Assembly (NCBI GenBank): GCA_964200075.2
Contig: CAXNAA020000104.1
Coordinates: forward strand, 1-28,074
Source of the DNA: Sphacelaria rigidula
Taxonomy: Eukaryota > Phaeophyceae > Sphacelariales
Reading direction: 5' to 3'
Length of the DNA: 28,074 nt
The notes beneath the pieces are model-generated. The model searched no databases. It worked only from the letters and a program-made list of their open reading frames with translations, and had not been told where the DNA came from. Of this stretch, positions 18,401 to 27,914 are shown in pieces (position 1 is the stretch's first letter; each line of letters opens with the position of its first letter). Position numbers and translations under genes: made by a program.

Positions 18401-21400
18401 GGGGGTAGTGTACGAGAAAGAGAACATCGTACGCTGTGGCTGCTGGCCTGGTATCGTTTTCCGGGTGTTGATTGACTAGGAGAATGCTTCATTGGCACGT
18501 ACTTCTTGGGAGGGAGACAAACGGGACCCGGCTTTCGTGAGTGGTGTGATGGATCGACGAAGCCGGCAAACAGAGATTCTCGTCAGCAAGAGGCATACGC
18601 AAGTAGCTGTGTCCACAGTGTGTGTGTGTGTGTGTCTGTACATTTTGATTGAAGGTAGGGTTACGTTCGTGTAGGTGGTTGACCCGGTATCGGTTTTTCG
18701 AGTATCGGTTGGCTGAGGCAGGAGGCTTCTACTTGGCAAGTGCTTCTTGAGAGTAAGGTAAAAGGGACCCGGCATTCGTGAGCAGTGTGTGTAGGCGACG
18801 AAGTCCGCGAACAGACATTCTCGTCTGCATGAGGTGTGCGCAGTCGGCCGTGTGTGCGCGGTCTGTGTGTATTGGTATGCATATTGCTTGAAGGTGGGAT
18901 GGTGTGCCTGTAGGTCCTTGACCTGGCATTGTTCCAATGGGTGTTGATTGACTAGCGAACATGATTTATTTGCACGTACTTCGTGGCAGGAGGGCAAAAG
19001 GGACCCGGCGTCCGTGCGTGATGTGATTGAAGGACGAAGCCGACGAACAGAGACTCTCGTCTGCAAGGGGCTTGCGCAATTGGTCGTGTGTGTGGTGTGT
19101 CTGTGTATTGGTGTGCATGTGATCGAAGACAGGATCGTGTACGTGTAAGTCCTTGGCTCGGTACTATTTTGTTGGGTGTTGATCGACTAGGGGGGTGGTT
19201 CATCGGCACGTATTTGTTGGGAGCGGGACAAAAGGGACCCGGCGTTCGTGAGAAACGTGATCGGAGGATGAAGTCGGCGAACAGAGATCTTTGTCTGCAA
19301 GAGGCTTGCGCGATTGGCAGTGTGTGCGTTATGTGTAAGGATATGCTCATCGATCGGTGTGGAGCTCATGTGCGTGTAGGTGTTGACCTGCTATCATTTC
19401 TTCGAGTATTGATTCACTGGCGAAGTCTTATTGGCACGTGCTTCTTGGGAGCAGGGCAAAAGGGACCCGGTGTTCGTGAGAAACGTGATCGGAAGACGAA
19501 GCCGGCGAACAGATATTCTAGTCTGCAAGAGGCTTACGCAAGTAGCAGTGTGTGCTATGTGCCGTGTGAGTGCCGATTCATGAGGGGGGTCGGTATATTG
19601 GCACGTGCTTCTTGGGAGCGGGGCAAAAGGGATCCGGCGTTCGTCACTAATGCGACTGTGCGACGAACCCAGCGAACAGAGATTCTCGTTAGCAAGAGGC
19701 ACGCGCAAGTTGCCGTGTGTGTAGTATTTGAGGACGTGGGTGTGCATGCTGGTTGAAGGTAGGATCATGTGCGTGTGGGTTGTTGGCTTAGTGTCGTTGT
19801 TTTTGAGTGTTGATTGGCGGAATAGTACTTCTCTGGCATGTGAATCTTGCCAGCAACGCAAAAGGGACACGGCGTTCGTGAGCACTGTGAAGGTGCGACG
19901 ACGCCGGCAAACAGAGATTCTCGTCTTCAAGAGGCTTGCGCAAGTAGCCGTGTGTGCGGTGAGTGTTGAATGGCTTGGTGGAATTATGTGCGTATAGGTT
20001 GTTGGAGCGGTATCGCCGTATTCAATGTTGATTAACAAGGGGGAGATGGTTTATTGGTATTGGCGTGTGCTTTCCGAAAGCGAGGCAAAAGAGACCCGAC
20101 GTTCGTGAGCGATGTGAACGAGCGAGGACGCTGGCGAACAGAGATTCTCGTCCGCAAGAGATATACACAAGGAACTAGCCATCTATGCAGTGTGGGTGGG
20201 GGCGTGAGTATGGATTGAAGGTAGGAGTATGTGCATGTAGGTTGTTGACCCAGTATCGTTTCAACGGGTGTTGATTGACCACGGAGAATAGTTTCTTGCC
20301 TCAACCACGTGCTTCTTGAGAGCGGGGCAAAAGGGACCCAGCGTTTGTGGGCAATATGAATATGCGACGAAGCTGGCGAACAGAGATCCCCGTCAGCTAG
20401 AGGCTTGCGCATGAAGTCGTGTGTGCGGTGTGTGCTTGGGTGCGCACATTGGTTGAAGGTAGGATGGTGTACGTGTAGGATTGACCCGGTATCTTCGTAC
20501 CGGGTTTTGATTGGCTGAAGCAGGGGGGCGCTCTTGGGGATGTACTTCTCGGAAGCGAGACAAAAGGGACCCGGCGTTCGTGAGCAATGTGAATGGGCAA
20601 CGACGCCGGCGAACAGATATTGTCGTATACAAGAGGGGTCCGTGTGTATACTGTGTGGGGATATGGGCCTATTGATTGAATGTAGTATCATGGGCATTTA
20701 GATTCTTGATCCACTATCGTTCCATTGGGTGTTGGTTGACCAGCGGACATGATTCATTGTCACGCACGTCTTGGGAGCAGAGCAAAAGGGACCCGGCGTT
20801 CGTGCGTGATGTGATCGAAGGACGAAGTCGGCGAACAGAGATTCTTGTCGGCAAGTGGCGTGCGCAATCGTCCATGTCAGCGGTGTGAGCGTGGGTGTGT
20901 ATATTGATTGAATGCACGATCAGGTGCGTGTAGGTCGTTAGCGCGGTGGTGTTCGGGAATTTGATTGGCCATGGCGAGTATATTGACAATTCTGTCTTCA
21001 AGGACGAGGCAACAGGGACCCGGCGTTCGTGCGTGATGTGATTGACCGACGAAGCCGGCGAACAGAAATTCTCGTCTGCAAGAAGTGCGCGTAAGTGGCC
21101 GTGTGTGCGATGCTTTGTTGAGCATATCGATGAAGACAGGATCATGCGCGTGTAGCTCTTGACCTGGTGTAGTTTTAATGGGTGTTGATCGACTAGGCGG
21201 CTGGTTCATTGGCACGCTCTTCTCGGCAGCAGAGCAAAGGGAACCCGGCGATCGGGAGTGATGGGTGCAGGCGAAGCCGACGAACGGGTATTTTCGTCTG
21301 TAAGAGAGTAGATGTGCGTGAGTAGCCATGTGAGTAGTTGGTGGGTGTGGGTGTGGGTGTGTTAGAGGGGATTAAGTGCATGTGGATGCCTGGTATCACC

Positions 21401-21955
21401 GGTATCGCTTATGGGCGTGTTCAATACCTGTGGTAGAATGGGTTGAAGACCTCGTCTTTTTGAAGGCGGAGCAAAAGAGACCCGTTGCTCGTGAGAAAGT
21501 CATCATGTGTGCCGGGAGTTTTTAGGGGGTGTGCATGTCGAAGACACAGCCGTACCATCCGTGTGGCTGTCAATCTGGTATCGTCCGTTCGGATGTTGAT
21601 TGGCCACGGGAAGTATTGATTGGCAATCCTGTGTTCAAGGGCGTGATGAAAGTGATTTGGCGTTCGTGAACACTGTGTGCAAACAACCAAGCCTGCGGAC
21701 AGAGATTTCTTGCCCGTAAGAGATGTATACAACTAGCCGTGTCTCTTGTGCAGTGTCGAGGGGGGTGAGTGGGTGTTGAAGAGGATATCATGCGCGTGTG
21801 GGTCTTGATCCTGTGTCGTTCGTCTGGGTGCTGTTGCACCCAATGGCCACAAACCGGAGACGCATATTACAGCGCTCTACGCATTCATTCTTGAGGTTTG
21901 GAAGATTCGTTGCGGGTGGCTGTTGACCAGATATTGTTTGCTTTGATGTACACGG
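15410..21955. repeat. Satellite array 1: about 28 monomers of about 228 bp
   Basis: The marker AAAGGGACCCGGCGTTCGTG or a close variant recurs near 15493, 15749, 15987, 16227, 16453, 16691, 16912, 17147, 17368, 17597, 17835, 18068, 18299, 18523, 18764, 18999, 19234, 19461, 19629, 19862, 20089, 20333, 20567, 20788, 21014, 21240, 21477 and 21651. Mean spacing is about 228 bases. After each marker comes GACGAAGCCGGCGAACAGAG, then TCTGCAAGAGGCTTGCGCA. The next 100 bases or so are more variable (GTGTG-rich, then GGTATCGTT, then TTGATTGACTAGG). The minus strand yields many look-alike peptide fragments such as NAGSLLPRSQ, but all are soon interrupted. The array decays towards its right end. Confidence 0.9.
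15600..19440. repeat. Higher-order repeat inside array 1 (period about 2.08 kb)
   Basis: Monomers starting near 15749, 15987, 16227, 16453, 16691, 16912 and 17147 match those near 17835, 18068, 18299, 18523, 18764, 18999 and 19234 much better than they match their neighbours, at a constant offset of about 2,070-2,087 bases (nine monomers). For example, both 16,320-16,420 and 18,395-18,485 contain GCTCGGGGGGTAGT-like text, a GAACA-CGTACxCTGTGGCTGCTG block and TTGATTGACTAGGAGAATGC. This indicates duplication of a multi-monomer block after the monomers had diverged. Confidence 0.75.
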
Positions 21956-23165
21956 GCTATGTGGAGAGGATTCGACTGGCAACCTCGTTTGAAAGGGTGT
22001 GTGGAAGTGACCCGGTGTTCTTTGAGTGATATGCTGTGTACAGGTTAGGTAGGAGGGGAGGCGTGGGGGGGCTAGTTGGGATTTTCGCTCGCAAGGGCGA
22101 GGGGTGATAGTGACCCGGTGTTCTTGGGTGATGTGTCATGTGCAGACTAGGTGGCGGGGGGGAGGGGGGGGTAGCCGGCAATTTTGTTTGCAAGGGCGGG
22201 GAGTGAAAGTGAACCGACGATCTTATTGAGTGATGTATCATAGACAGGCTAGGTGGTGGTGGGGGGTTCAGTTGGTAATCTTGTTTGCAAGGGCGGAGCA
22301 AAAGTGACCCGAGGTTCTTGAGTGATGTATTGTGTACAGGATAAGTGAGGGGGATTTGAGTTGATCATTTTGTCTGTAAGAATGAGGTGGAAGTGACCAA
22401 ACACTCTTGAGTGATGTGTCATGTACAGAGGGGAGGGAGTGGTCGCCAATTTCGTTTGCAAGGGCGCGGGGGGCGAAGATGACCCAGAGTTCTTGACTGA
22501 TTCGTCATGGATAGTCTAAGTAGGGGGGGGAGTAGCTAGTTGGCCGTTTTGTTTGCAAGGGCGAGGGATAAGAGTGAATCAGCGTTCTTGAGTGATCTGT
22601 TATGTACAGTCTACGTGGAGGGGGGGGGGCTAGTTGTTTTTCTTTTGCACGGGCGGGGGGTGAAAGTGGCCCGGTGTTTTTGCGTGATGTGTCATTTACA
22701 AACTAGGTGGAGGAGGGTCTAGTTGGCCATTTTGTTTGCAAGGATGGGGGGTGATAGGGGCCCAGTATTCTCGAGTGATGTGTCATGTGTAGACTAGGTG
22801 GGAGTGGGAGGGGGGCTAGGCGACGATTTTTTTGCAAGGGCGGGGGGTGACAGTGACTCAGAGTTCCTGGGTAATGTGTCACATACAGACTAGGTGGGGA
22901 GCGGGCTAGCCGGCAGTTTTGTTTGCAACGACGGGGAGTGAGAGTGACTTGGAGCTCTTGAGTGATGTGTCATGTACAGACTTTGTGGGCGGCGGGCTAG
23001 CCGACAATTTTGTTCGCAAGGGCGGGGAGCGAAAGTGACCCGGAGTTCTTGAGTGGTGTGTTTTGCACAGGCGAGGCAGGGAGGGACTAGTCGACAATTT
23101 AGTTGTAAGGATGGGGTGGAAGTGACCCGACCTTCTTGAGTGTTGTGTCATGTACAGACTAGTGT
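21955..23165. repeat. Satellite array 2: 13 monomers of about 92 bp, G-rich
   Basis: The marker AAAGTGACCCGG or a variant recurs near 22005, 22109, 22208, 22302, 22393, 22478, 22573, 22664, 22749, 22853, 22944, 23034 and 23113, with mean spacing about 92 bases. Each unit reads TTGTTTGCAAGGGCGGGG, then the marker, then TTCTTGAGTGATGTGTCATG, then TACAGACTAGGTGG and a G-rich run with GGCTAG. No coding frame persists. The plus strand has repeated G runs that could form quadruplexes. Confidence 0.88.
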
Positions 23166-24047
23166 GGCCGTAGGGGTGTACATATTCGACACAGGGTTAT
23201 GTGCATGAGACTGGTCAGCCATGTAGCCACTGTATATATTTGCATGTAACAATTGCGTGACGGACGGAACACTCTGGATAAGAAAACAGCAACCGGTACC
23301 CGTGGTTGCAGTATTTCAGCGACCATCACGGATCTGCGCGTGAAGTAGTCTACCCGCGCACTGCCTCTCTGCTGGTGGGGTGCGATGCACGCAACGAACA
23401 CGCAATATTTTCTCATGTTCTTCGCTTGCTCACCTATATATGCACCTGCCCTGAGAAAATGACGGAACAAGAATATCCGTCCCGTCTCGCGGAGTATCCC
23501 GCAATATTGTGGTCCCGTAAGAATTCCTGATCTCGACATTGCACGTGGTCATTATTGCTCTAGCTTGCAATGTCTGACCATGGAGTCATAGCCATATTTC
23601 CACGTTCAGACGGGGTGATGAACAAAACATCATCTTGCCAAAACCGATGTGAGGCCGTGGAATAGCCAACGTTTCTTCCCCCTGTGATATATGTAGGGGG
23701 GTAGACCCTACCCTCCCGTGTGTCACACATATGTCCAATTTAGAGCGTAGTGTGTACCTGGTGAAAATTCGGCTGTCCTACAGTGGCAAACTCCTGCATC
23801 CCCCTTCCGGGGCACAATAGACAAGCCACATGCCAATACGAAGTGGTTGGCACGCGGATACATGAAATCCATATGAGTTATTTATTCTGTAACGTACGCC
23901 ATATAACACATGTACACTTGACGCGGGTCTGCTCGTGTCTACCCCCGCAAAGACACCGACATGTCACTCCTAAGCACTCGTTTGTGTTGCGTTACTCTTC
24001 TAGGGGCACTCGTTGAAAGATAGCCGAACACTCTTCAATAAAATCTT
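23166..24047. other. Stretch with no confident gene
   Basis: Both strands are open for about 70-125 codons around 23,160-23,540. The plus frame (SDHHGSAREVVYPRTASLL, ending SRKNS) and the overlapping minus frame are equally unconvincing. A C/G-rich palindromic patch lies near 23,690-23,715. The stretch CAATAAA at about 24,035 may be a polyadenylation-like signal on the plus strand. Confidence 0.3.
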
Positions 24048-24314
24048 CTACACCCTTCCCCCCCCTCCCATCCGTCCCTGACGCTCGCGCCTTGATGAAT
24101 CACAGAAGGAAAGAGTTATATGTTTGAGCAGCTCAGCGGATGAGAATCCATGTGTAAGCTCGTCTAGTAGCTTGTGCGCCATTAGAAGTATACAGTGACA
24201 CGCGCATGGCATAAGTAAGACTAGTGATTCGAGTTCAGAGTCATCGTACGACATGGAGGGGGGGGGGGGTATTTTCGGCCATTTCTTCAACGAAAAAGCC
24301 CCTTCAAATCGCCG
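24048..24314 (-). CDS. Candidate terminal exon, unknown protein
   Basis: On the minus strand a good acceptor TTTCTGCATTCAG (ends 24315) is followed by a phase-0 frame of 88 residues ending in TAG. It reads RRFEGAFSLKKWPKI, a proline run from a C homopolymer, then SYDDSELESLVLLMPCACHC, ILLMAHKLLDELTHGFSSAE and a basic/glycine end. The middle looks like amphipathic helices. No family was recognised. It could instead be a single-exon reading frame starting at the Met before SYDDSE. Confidence 0.3.
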   Translation of the reverse strand, partial: RRFEGAFSLKKWPKIPPPPSMSYDDSELESLVLLMPCACHCILLMAHKLLDELTHGFSSAELLKHITLSFCDSSRRERQGRMGGGGRV

Positions 24315-24514
24315 CTGAATGCAGAAATTTGTGTTGGAATGCGCTTGACACCACAAATCATACTGCTTTACACAATTGCTTGACATCGTTTTCACCTAAC
24401 TACAAGCGCACCGCGAGTGTGTAAGGTATTCTCATACACCTACGAGCCCCTGTTTTTTGTGAAATCCCCCCCTCCCCCCTATCGTAGCATCTCTCTCCGG
24501 CGATCTGGTCCTCT

Positions 24515-24730
24515 GTGTCACCTGTCACTGATGAACTGAAGCAACAGCTCGGTCATGTCTCAATATTTTCCCACACTGTTGGCAGAAGGTACGCACTTTC
24601 AGAACAAACGTGCGCCGGACCGAGAGTCCTAGATGCAGCACCAATTGGCGGCGACACGCAAATAGAAATCGAAGGGAAAAAAATCGAGAGTTTGTACTGT
24701 ACCAGAAAATCAGTCGCAAACGCCGCTTGA
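24515..24730 (+). CDS. Candidate exon, unknown
   Basis: An open plus frame reading VTDELKQQLGHVSIFSHTVG, then APIGGDTQIEIEGKKIESLY, and ending SVANAA at TGA (24728-24730). Composition is credible. There is no ATG at the front, so it would need an upstream exon or another start. A possible donor TTT|GTACTG lies near its end. Confidence 0.2.
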   Translation: MSPVTDELKQQLGHVSIFSHTVGRRYALSEQTCAGPRVLDAAPIGGDTQIEIEGKKIESLYCTRKSVANAA

Positions 24731-24825
24731 CAATAAGCTACTGGAAATTCCCTTTTCGGTTCAGTTTGCACGGTTTTTCTCTTTTTTTTTTCATCTGTCT
24801 ATCTCGTTTCTCGAGCTTCCTGCAG

Positions 24826-24906
24826 CAAGTCTCCCCGTTCACGTTCGTTGGATACGCATGTCTATCGAATGACCATGGCTACTGTAGATTCGTGCCGGAT
24901 CAGTGA
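24826..24906 (+). CDS. Candidate short terminal exon
   Basis: A long pyrimidine tract (24,775-24,820) ends in CTTCCTGCAG (24825), an excellent acceptor. The frame then reads QVSPFTFVGYACLSNDHGYC followed by RFVPDQ and TGA. The joining exon is uncertain, and the alternative frame after this acceptor is also open for 40 codons. No family was recognised. Confidence 0.25.
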   Translation, partial: QVSPFTFVGYACLSNDHGYCRFVPDQ

Positions 24907-25099
24907 ATGTACGAGAATCAACCAATGAAATGCACGGAACGAGACAATCAGCGGCGTGATGGCATACGACGACTAGACTACATGCGAAGAATTCTTCAAC
25001 TCAAATGCCGAATACATACACTTTACTTACTTAAATCACACGTCTACGCCTCCTACATACGAAGGACTCCGTACTGTACAATACTATCTCACTGGGCCC

Positions 25100-25222
25100 A
25101 CTTTTCGACTCAATAAAAACATAAATCAGCGCGAAGAAAAAAACAAGAGAAAAGGAGAAGAAAAAATTGGCGGCGGTGGCTCGGGAAAACACACGCACGC
25201 ACACACACATACACACACACGG
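25100..25222. other. A-rich and CA-repeat stretch, possible 3' UTR zone
   Basis: TCAATAAAAACATAAATC near 25,110 resembles a plus-strand polyadenylation region. It is followed by an A/G-rich patch and a CA microsatellite (about 25,188-25,220). Confidence 0.4.
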
Positions 25223-25279
25223 ATGACGTACAGCCAGCGTTCAATGACAACCATGTTTTATCGGGCAACAGGGGAAATT

Positions 25280-25459
25280 TTACACCCTAGAGGTAACATC
25301 ACAAGCCAACCGCAACGCGGATTTCAAAGAGCCCTCGATCGCCATGGCGCGCGCATCGGGCATATCCTTCTCATCAGCAGAAGACATCCCGTCGAGATCA
25401 CCGGCGCCGCCTGGACCGCGAGCTGGGTCGTCTCTCTGAGCTTTAAAGAGCTCCTTCAC
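25280..25459 (-). CDS. Minus-strand terminal exon, unknown protein
   Basis: On the minus strand the acceptor GGTTGCTGTCAACAG ends at 25460. A phase-0 frame of 59 residues then ends in TAA (25280-25282). It reads VKELFKAQRDDPARGPGGAG, DLDGMSSADEKDMPDARAMA, IEGSLKSALRLACDVTSRV. The acidic/alanine composition, G/C-rich third positions and good acceptor make this the best candidate exon outside the kinase gene. The plus strand is also open here but reads less like protein. Upstream exons towards 26 kb were not identified. Confidence 0.45.
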   Translation of the reverse strand: MKELFKAQRDDPARGPGGAGDLDGMSSADEKDMPDARAMAIEGSLKSALRLACDVTSRV

Positions 25460-26700
25460 CTGTTGACAGCAACCGCGAGAAGTAAGTTAGTCGTCGATAT
25501 TCATGCGATTAAAAATTACATTCAAATGACACCTCGTACGGTAGTGCGTGGTATAGACCGCACAAGCCAGCAGACGCGCAGCAGGATTGTCTGTGCGACA
25601 AATACAATTTCAGCAGGGACGTGTGTGGAACTAACGGGCGCTTTGGTTTTCATGCAACATTGCCGTTCGGGGGAGCGAGGGGAAAAAATACTTCGTCCCC
25701 TGCATTTGAACAGTCAGAGAAATCGTACAGGCTGGTTCACACTTTCGGCCCAAAGAAAAACTGATTAGCAAATGCCTCCCGGGATACCTACACAATTGTC
25801 CCAAGCATGATATCATACTGACCGCCATGGACAACTGAAGCCGGTGACGTAGCCGGATTCTTGTTGAAGGCCAAAATGGTGGCCCTCAGGGTGAAAAATG
25901 GGTGACAAGGTACCTTGACCTATCAGCGATCGTGAAATTGTTCTGAATATTGAAATGCGAATTCCCAACCCAAATTCTACCTAATCACCACATGCTTCGT
26001 GTTGCAGTAACCGCCATCCGCTCGGGAACCCGAGAGAAAATACAGATTTGAAAACGGTTTCCATGAGATCGAATTCTACCCAAATCCATAGTATTGCAGT
26101 GTTGTGGGGTTTTGGCATCGTCGGATCTCCACTGATGATGCGCAGAAAAACTCCCGACGGTTCTCTTTATACAAAATTGTAGGACACCTCCGACCGTCCT
26201 AAAACTTGCCCGTGCGGTAGGTATTGACGCTTCAAAGGGGAAAAATGAATTGTTGAAATATTTCAAAGTGTGTCTGCGCTTTACCGGCTTTCGGGAGTCC
26301 TTGCATAAATACCTTTAGAGGCCGGTATAGAATGAATGCCTGAAATAAAATAATGAATGAAAAATTATGCGTCGTGGCTAAGTTCTAGGAACATCTGTAA
26401 GTAGTGTCGTTGCGTGACTCAAAAATCTGATGCACTGGGGTCGTGCTAACGTGAAACGTACCCGAAAAAGTCGTTTCAATACTAGAACGAATTAGTCAGG
26501 AGTTTATATCTTTCCATCATGTGACCACGGCTGGATCCCTGGGGGGTCGATGAAGGTGCGATAATCCATCAGTCAACCAAATCAAAATCAATCAAGCCCA
26601 CTTCGTTGCTCGAAATCTCAAATGTTCACGCTGATTCTTGGGGCTACACCCAGAAAAAATGTACACAGATACTATAGGATATTTCGGAGCTTTGAACAAA
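25460..26700. other. Stretch without recognised genes
   Basis: It may contain introns or upstream exons of the minus-strand gene at 25,280, but no exon could be defined. Related short strings CCAACCCAAATTCTACC (near 25,965) and GAATTCTACCCAAATCC (near 26,072) hint at an old local duplication. The region 26,330-26,370 is A-rich. Confidence 0.3.
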
Positions 26701-26703
26701 CGG

Positions 26704-26798
26704 GTTTTGGGCGGGGGGGGGGGGGGGTCCACCGAATTTCGAGGGTCCAAGAATAGCATGCTGTTTCCCAGGACCCTGGCACGCCCGGAAACCGGCGA
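26704..26798. repeat. Direct repeat, left of the N gap
   Basis: A poly-G run, then TCCACCGAATTTCGAGGGTC through GGCGAAAACAAAAAAA. Nearly identical to 26,884-26,985. Confidence 0.8.
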
Positions 26799-26813
26799 AA
26801 ACAAAAAAAAGAA

Positions 26814-26823
26814 NNNNNNNNNN
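26814..26823. other. Assembly gap (10 N)
   Basis: Ten undetermined bases. The true length of missing sequence is unknown. Confidence 0.98.
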
Positions 26824-26883
26824 AATAACTAGTATTTATGGCTGGTCTGGTATACTGGTTCTTCGTGATGGCGCTGGCGGTGG

Positions 26884-26985
26884 GAGGGGGGGTGTGGGGG
26901 TTCCACCGAATTTCGAGGGTCCAAGAATAGCATGCTGTTTCCCAGGACCCTGGCACGCCCGATAACCGGCGAAAACAAAAAAACG
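26884..26985. repeat. Direct repeat, right of the N gap
   Basis: A G-rich start, then TTCCACCGAATTTCGAGGGT through GGCGAAAACAAAAAAAC. It differs from the left copy at only a few bases, for example GATAACCGG against GGAAACCGG. Confidence 0.8.
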
Positions 26986-26989
26986 AAAG

Positions 26990-27820
26990 AGTCCATCACT
27001 TGGAAGTTTCGGAACTTCCAATAGTATATATGTGCAAATTTTCAGAGTCTAACGCCAAGAAGCGGCGTGAACACTTGCGAATGAGTAAATTTCGGGTCGA
27101 AAGCGTGAACCAGCCTGTACACAGACAGATTTCGAGTGCCCCCCGTGCGACCAGGTGAACAAACCATTTGCTACTACCCCCCACCCCCATTCCTTCCCCT
27201 TCGACGAAAACACGCGACGTTACTGTGCTATTAATAGACGGCAACCTTTCCGAGACACCTACTAAATTTAAGTGGCACGCGAATTTCTGATGGAACATAA
27301 TCAGGATATCTGATTGGCTGATGTTCCTTGCTCAAGAATAAAAACAAAACACCGTCCGTCGAAACGTCTTTTTATGCTTGCTTTTCTGTTTCATATGTTG
27401 AGGATGTGAGGAGCAAGTGCCCAGAAATTCCCCTCTTGGCGAGACTTTATGCTACCCATGACTTGTTCTACACCCCTCTTTCAAATAGACTCTGTTGTTG
27501 CGTCACCGAGAGGTCGAATTTTGTTTTTCCGCCCACTCCTCGCCCCCCCTTTTCATTTTGCACCATTTCCATTCGTTGTTCAACAAGTGAAGCACACATA
27601 TCCATTGTTTTGCACGTCTCAATACACTGGGCACGGTCAGAATACGGTCAGCCGTTACAGCACCGTTGGGCAAGCTATGCACCCTCGACCCCCGACTCCC
27701 CTACATACCCCCTATGGGCTTGGCGTTGGTTGGCAACGACGCTGTGAAACACGTCGCTTACTGCGTAAGCTAGGCAATCTGGTTACCGATTTTTTGCGCT
27801 TGAGTTTTTTTTTGCGGTAA
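26990..27820. other. Stretch without recognised genes
   Basis: Overlapping plus-strand frames at 27,330-27,820 have no motifs and no convincing splice context. No RNA gene was seen. Confidence 0.3.
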
Positions 27821-27822
27821 CC

Positions 27823-27914
27823 ATGACGGTGGTCGAGCTGGATGATATTGTGCGGGGGGGGAAGAACCTCCACTCCACGCAAAGGAGGTGGTGGTACTAC
27901 GAGATGTTCAAATG
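27823..27914 (+). CDS. Candidate first exon of a gene leaving the window
   Basis: ATG in the context AACCATGACGG starts a frame that ends at AAATG|GTGAGA (donor 27915, good consensus). It encodes MTVVELDDIVRGGKNLHSTQ, then RRWWYYEMFK, followed by a two-base split codon. The aromatic/basic end is distinctive, but I do not recognise it. A possible next acceptor is TCTTAGCAG near 28,050, close to the window edge. Confidence 0.4.

Noticed and set aside
15411-21330. Many minus-strand frames across the satellite with repeated peptides such as NAGSLLPRSQ and RRVPFAPLPRS
   Set aside because: They are the same monomer read repeatedly. Each is closed by stops within one or two monomers, frames shift between units, and splice support is absent. 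They reflect repeat structure, not genes.
15410-23165. Possible CRISPR array
   Set aside because: The units are about 92 and 228 bp with diverged copies and related, not unique, intervening sequence. This is satellite DNA in a eukaryotic context.
27328-27820. Two overlapping plus-strand frames of 123-139 codons
   Set aside because: No recognisable motif or splice evidence, and proline/cysteine-rich composition typical of translated non-coding sequence.
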